Source: Tetrahymena elliotti 4EA | Taxonomy: Eukaryota > Ciliophora > Oligohymenophorea > Hymenostomatida > Tetrahymenidae | Direction of reading: 5' to 3' | DNA length: 64,000 nt | NCBI GenBank assembly: GCA_000231825.2 | Contig: JH720305.1 | Location: 1,005,557 to 1,069,556 of the forward strand | In this document: positions 62,575 to 64,000 of the stretch, piece by piece | How positions within the stretch are numbered: position 1 is the first letter of the stretch | How the letters are laid out: each line of letters begins with the position of its first letter | Made by a program: the position numbers and the translations under genes | Notes under the pieces: model-generated | Database searches by the model: none | The model's input: only the letters and a program-made list of their open reading frames with translations | Told to the model about the DNA's origin: nothing

Positions 62575-64000
62575 ATGGGAGCTAAACACTCAATTAAAAG
62601 ACAACTCGAATAAAAGGCACCTTAATGCAACATTCGTTTGAGATAAGCTTTGAAGAGATATCATGGCTTACTCTCCATAAAGCTCAAGGTACCCATCTAT
62701 GACTCATTCTCTCTTTCTTTAGTTTACTCTCCTGGTGTTGGTGAAAATTGCTTAGAAATTAACAAGAATTATGATGAAATTTACAAATACACTAACATAG
62801 GTAAGACATTCAAGAAAAGGCATCATTTTTAACATTTATCATTTAATATAAAAAGGTAACTCTTTGGCTATTGTCACTGATTGCTCCGATTATCATGGAT
62901 TCAACACTCCTAGATGGAATTTAGATGCTGCTATTCCTCAATTAGAAGCCAATGCTTTGTTTTACAAGATCCACACTAACATAGATTCCTATCCTTTCGT
63001 TATCAATATTAATAAGTGCCCTACTTTAAATGATTTCATTGAAACCTTCCTCTATCTTAATGATGGCTACGCAGCTGTTGAACTCTTTAATGTTTCAGAA
63101 GAAAGAAGCAAACAAGCTTTCACCATTCTTAAAAATGTAAGAAGCTTTAGGAATTATCTTACTTACAAATGAAAATACTGCTTTTTAAGAAAATATTTTA
63201 ATTATTTTACTAAAATTCTCTTTTTAAATCAATAGTAAAAGTTACGTCAAGCTATTTTGGGTTCTCATTAAAGATTAAGAATATAAAAACTCTTAGAAGA
63301 AAGAAAGTTAGATCAATAATTCCCTGATGGTTATATTACTTCCATTATCTTGAGAGCCAGTTTGGATTGCTTGTACAGAGGTTTAATTCCTGATGAATTG
63401 ATTGATCTCATCTTCAAGAATATTGACTTAAACCCCGATCTCCTTTCTAACAAGTCTCAATCATCAGTAAGTCTCTAAAGAATCATTGTTGAATATTTCT
63501 TTGCTAAATAATTAGCAAACACTACCTTCACTAAAGAATAAGTAGAAGCAAGATTCAAAAATTATATGTAAATATTTTTCTTCATGAAAAACTAATAGAA
63601 ACATTTGATAAATGAATTCTTAATTGTGAACTAACTTTATTATAATAAAGGTTTGAAGGAAATAGATCTTGGTTGTAAAGATGGCCTAATGACCACCATT
63701 TGGTTGGTTAATCTTTAGGTTAGAATTCTCTTGCTCTTCATGCTAGATTCTAGGGAATGATTAAGACCACCTCCAAGATTAAAATGAAAAATTTAAATGA
63801 CGTCTATGAACTTATTGACAGCGCTTCATATGAAGCCATTGAAGATGAAATTCTTGAAAATCCTAGCCTTGTTAGAGAACTTACTTTCAAGAGTAACTGG
63901 TCAGCTATTATCACCAACGGTACTGCAGTATTAGGTTTTGGTGATATTGGTGCTGGTGCTGGTTTACCTGTTATGGAGGGTAAGAGTTGCATCTTCAAGC
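62575..64000 (+). CDS. Malic-enzyme-like protein with duplicated N-domain (partial at 3' end)
   Basis: Exons 62575..62800, 62856..63136, 63236..63567 and 63681..64000 (all in phase) run to the window edge. It starts [11 protein letters not shown], which fits the N-myristoylation consensus M-G-x-x-x-S. First copy: [20 protein letters not shown], then [14 protein letters not shown], the malic-enzyme Tyr/PGV segment, then [15 protein letters not shown]. But the following Gly-rich loop is replaced by [13 protein letters not shown] helical linker comes next. The second copy starts near [20 protein letters not shown]. Its YTPGV segment is degenerate, but [20 protein letters not shown] is intact, followed by EGKSCIFK, which would hold the catalytic Lys. 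Normal enzymes oxidatively decarboxylate malate with NAD(P). Activity here is uncertain, and the NAD-binding domain should follow beyond base 64000. Confidence 0.82.

Overview
The window is ciliate nuclear DNA, most likely from Tetrahymena and probably T. thermophila. It is very AT-rich. Conserved proteins can be read only if TAA and TAG encode Gln and TGA is the sole stop. Genes carry short, AT-rich GT-AG introns, and the histone H3 matches the Tetrahymena major H3 as I know it. Under the standard code nearly every gene breaks into fragments, so I rebuilt gene models by hand with the ciliate code. Exon phases were checked by arithmetic wherever exon ends are listed. Product names rest on motif recognition, not on a database search.

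Layout. 1-779 (-) EMC7-like ER membrane complex subunit, running off the window; 1235-3069 (+) EF-hand protein; 4024-7506 (+) importin-beta-family receptor; 8033-8954 (-) unknown one-pass membrane protein; 10487-10897 (-) histone H3; 12699-13595 (+) aldo-keto reductase; 15257-15769 (+) secreted beta/gamma-crystallin-fold protein; 18217-19575 (-) acid-lipase-family hydrolase; 23046-24423 (+) SPFH/band 7 membrane protein; 25052-25486 (-) small basic protein; 26869-31286 (+) AT-hook/WD40 protein resembling a TFIIIC subunit; 31526-34391 (+) protein kinase; 35406-43251 (-) large BIG/Sec7-type Arf-GEF; 44675-45151 (+) calmodulin-like protein; 46744-47872 (+) Gln/Asn/Ser-rich protein; 48156-48985 (-) EGF-like type I membrane protein; 49545-50220 (+) small EF-hand protein; 51471-58050 (+) hybrid histidine kinase; 58586-60422 (-) TRF4-type nucleotidyltransferase; 62575-end (+) malic-enzyme-like protein, cut by the window edge.

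These are independent eukaryotic genes separated by AT-rich spacers. There is no operon. Several serve the secretory and membrane system (EMC7, Arf-GEF, lipase, crystallin-fold cargo, EGF-like protein, SPFH). Others serve nuclear functions (H3, importin, TFIIIC-like, TRF4-like) or calcium and phosphorylation signalling (three EF-hand proteins, the kinase, the hybrid histidine kinase).

The observations I would follow up first are: a malic-enzyme-like protein whose two half-degenerate N-domains appear complementary and which starts with a myristoylation-type sequence; a 124-bp TIR element with a TA duplication, which is notable if this is macronuclear DNA; a 2136-residue hybrid histidine kinase; and a HIT-like cysteine cluster inside the Arf-GEF N-terminus. 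I saw no rRNA, tRNA, CRISPR array, telomere repeat or chromosome-breakage sequence.
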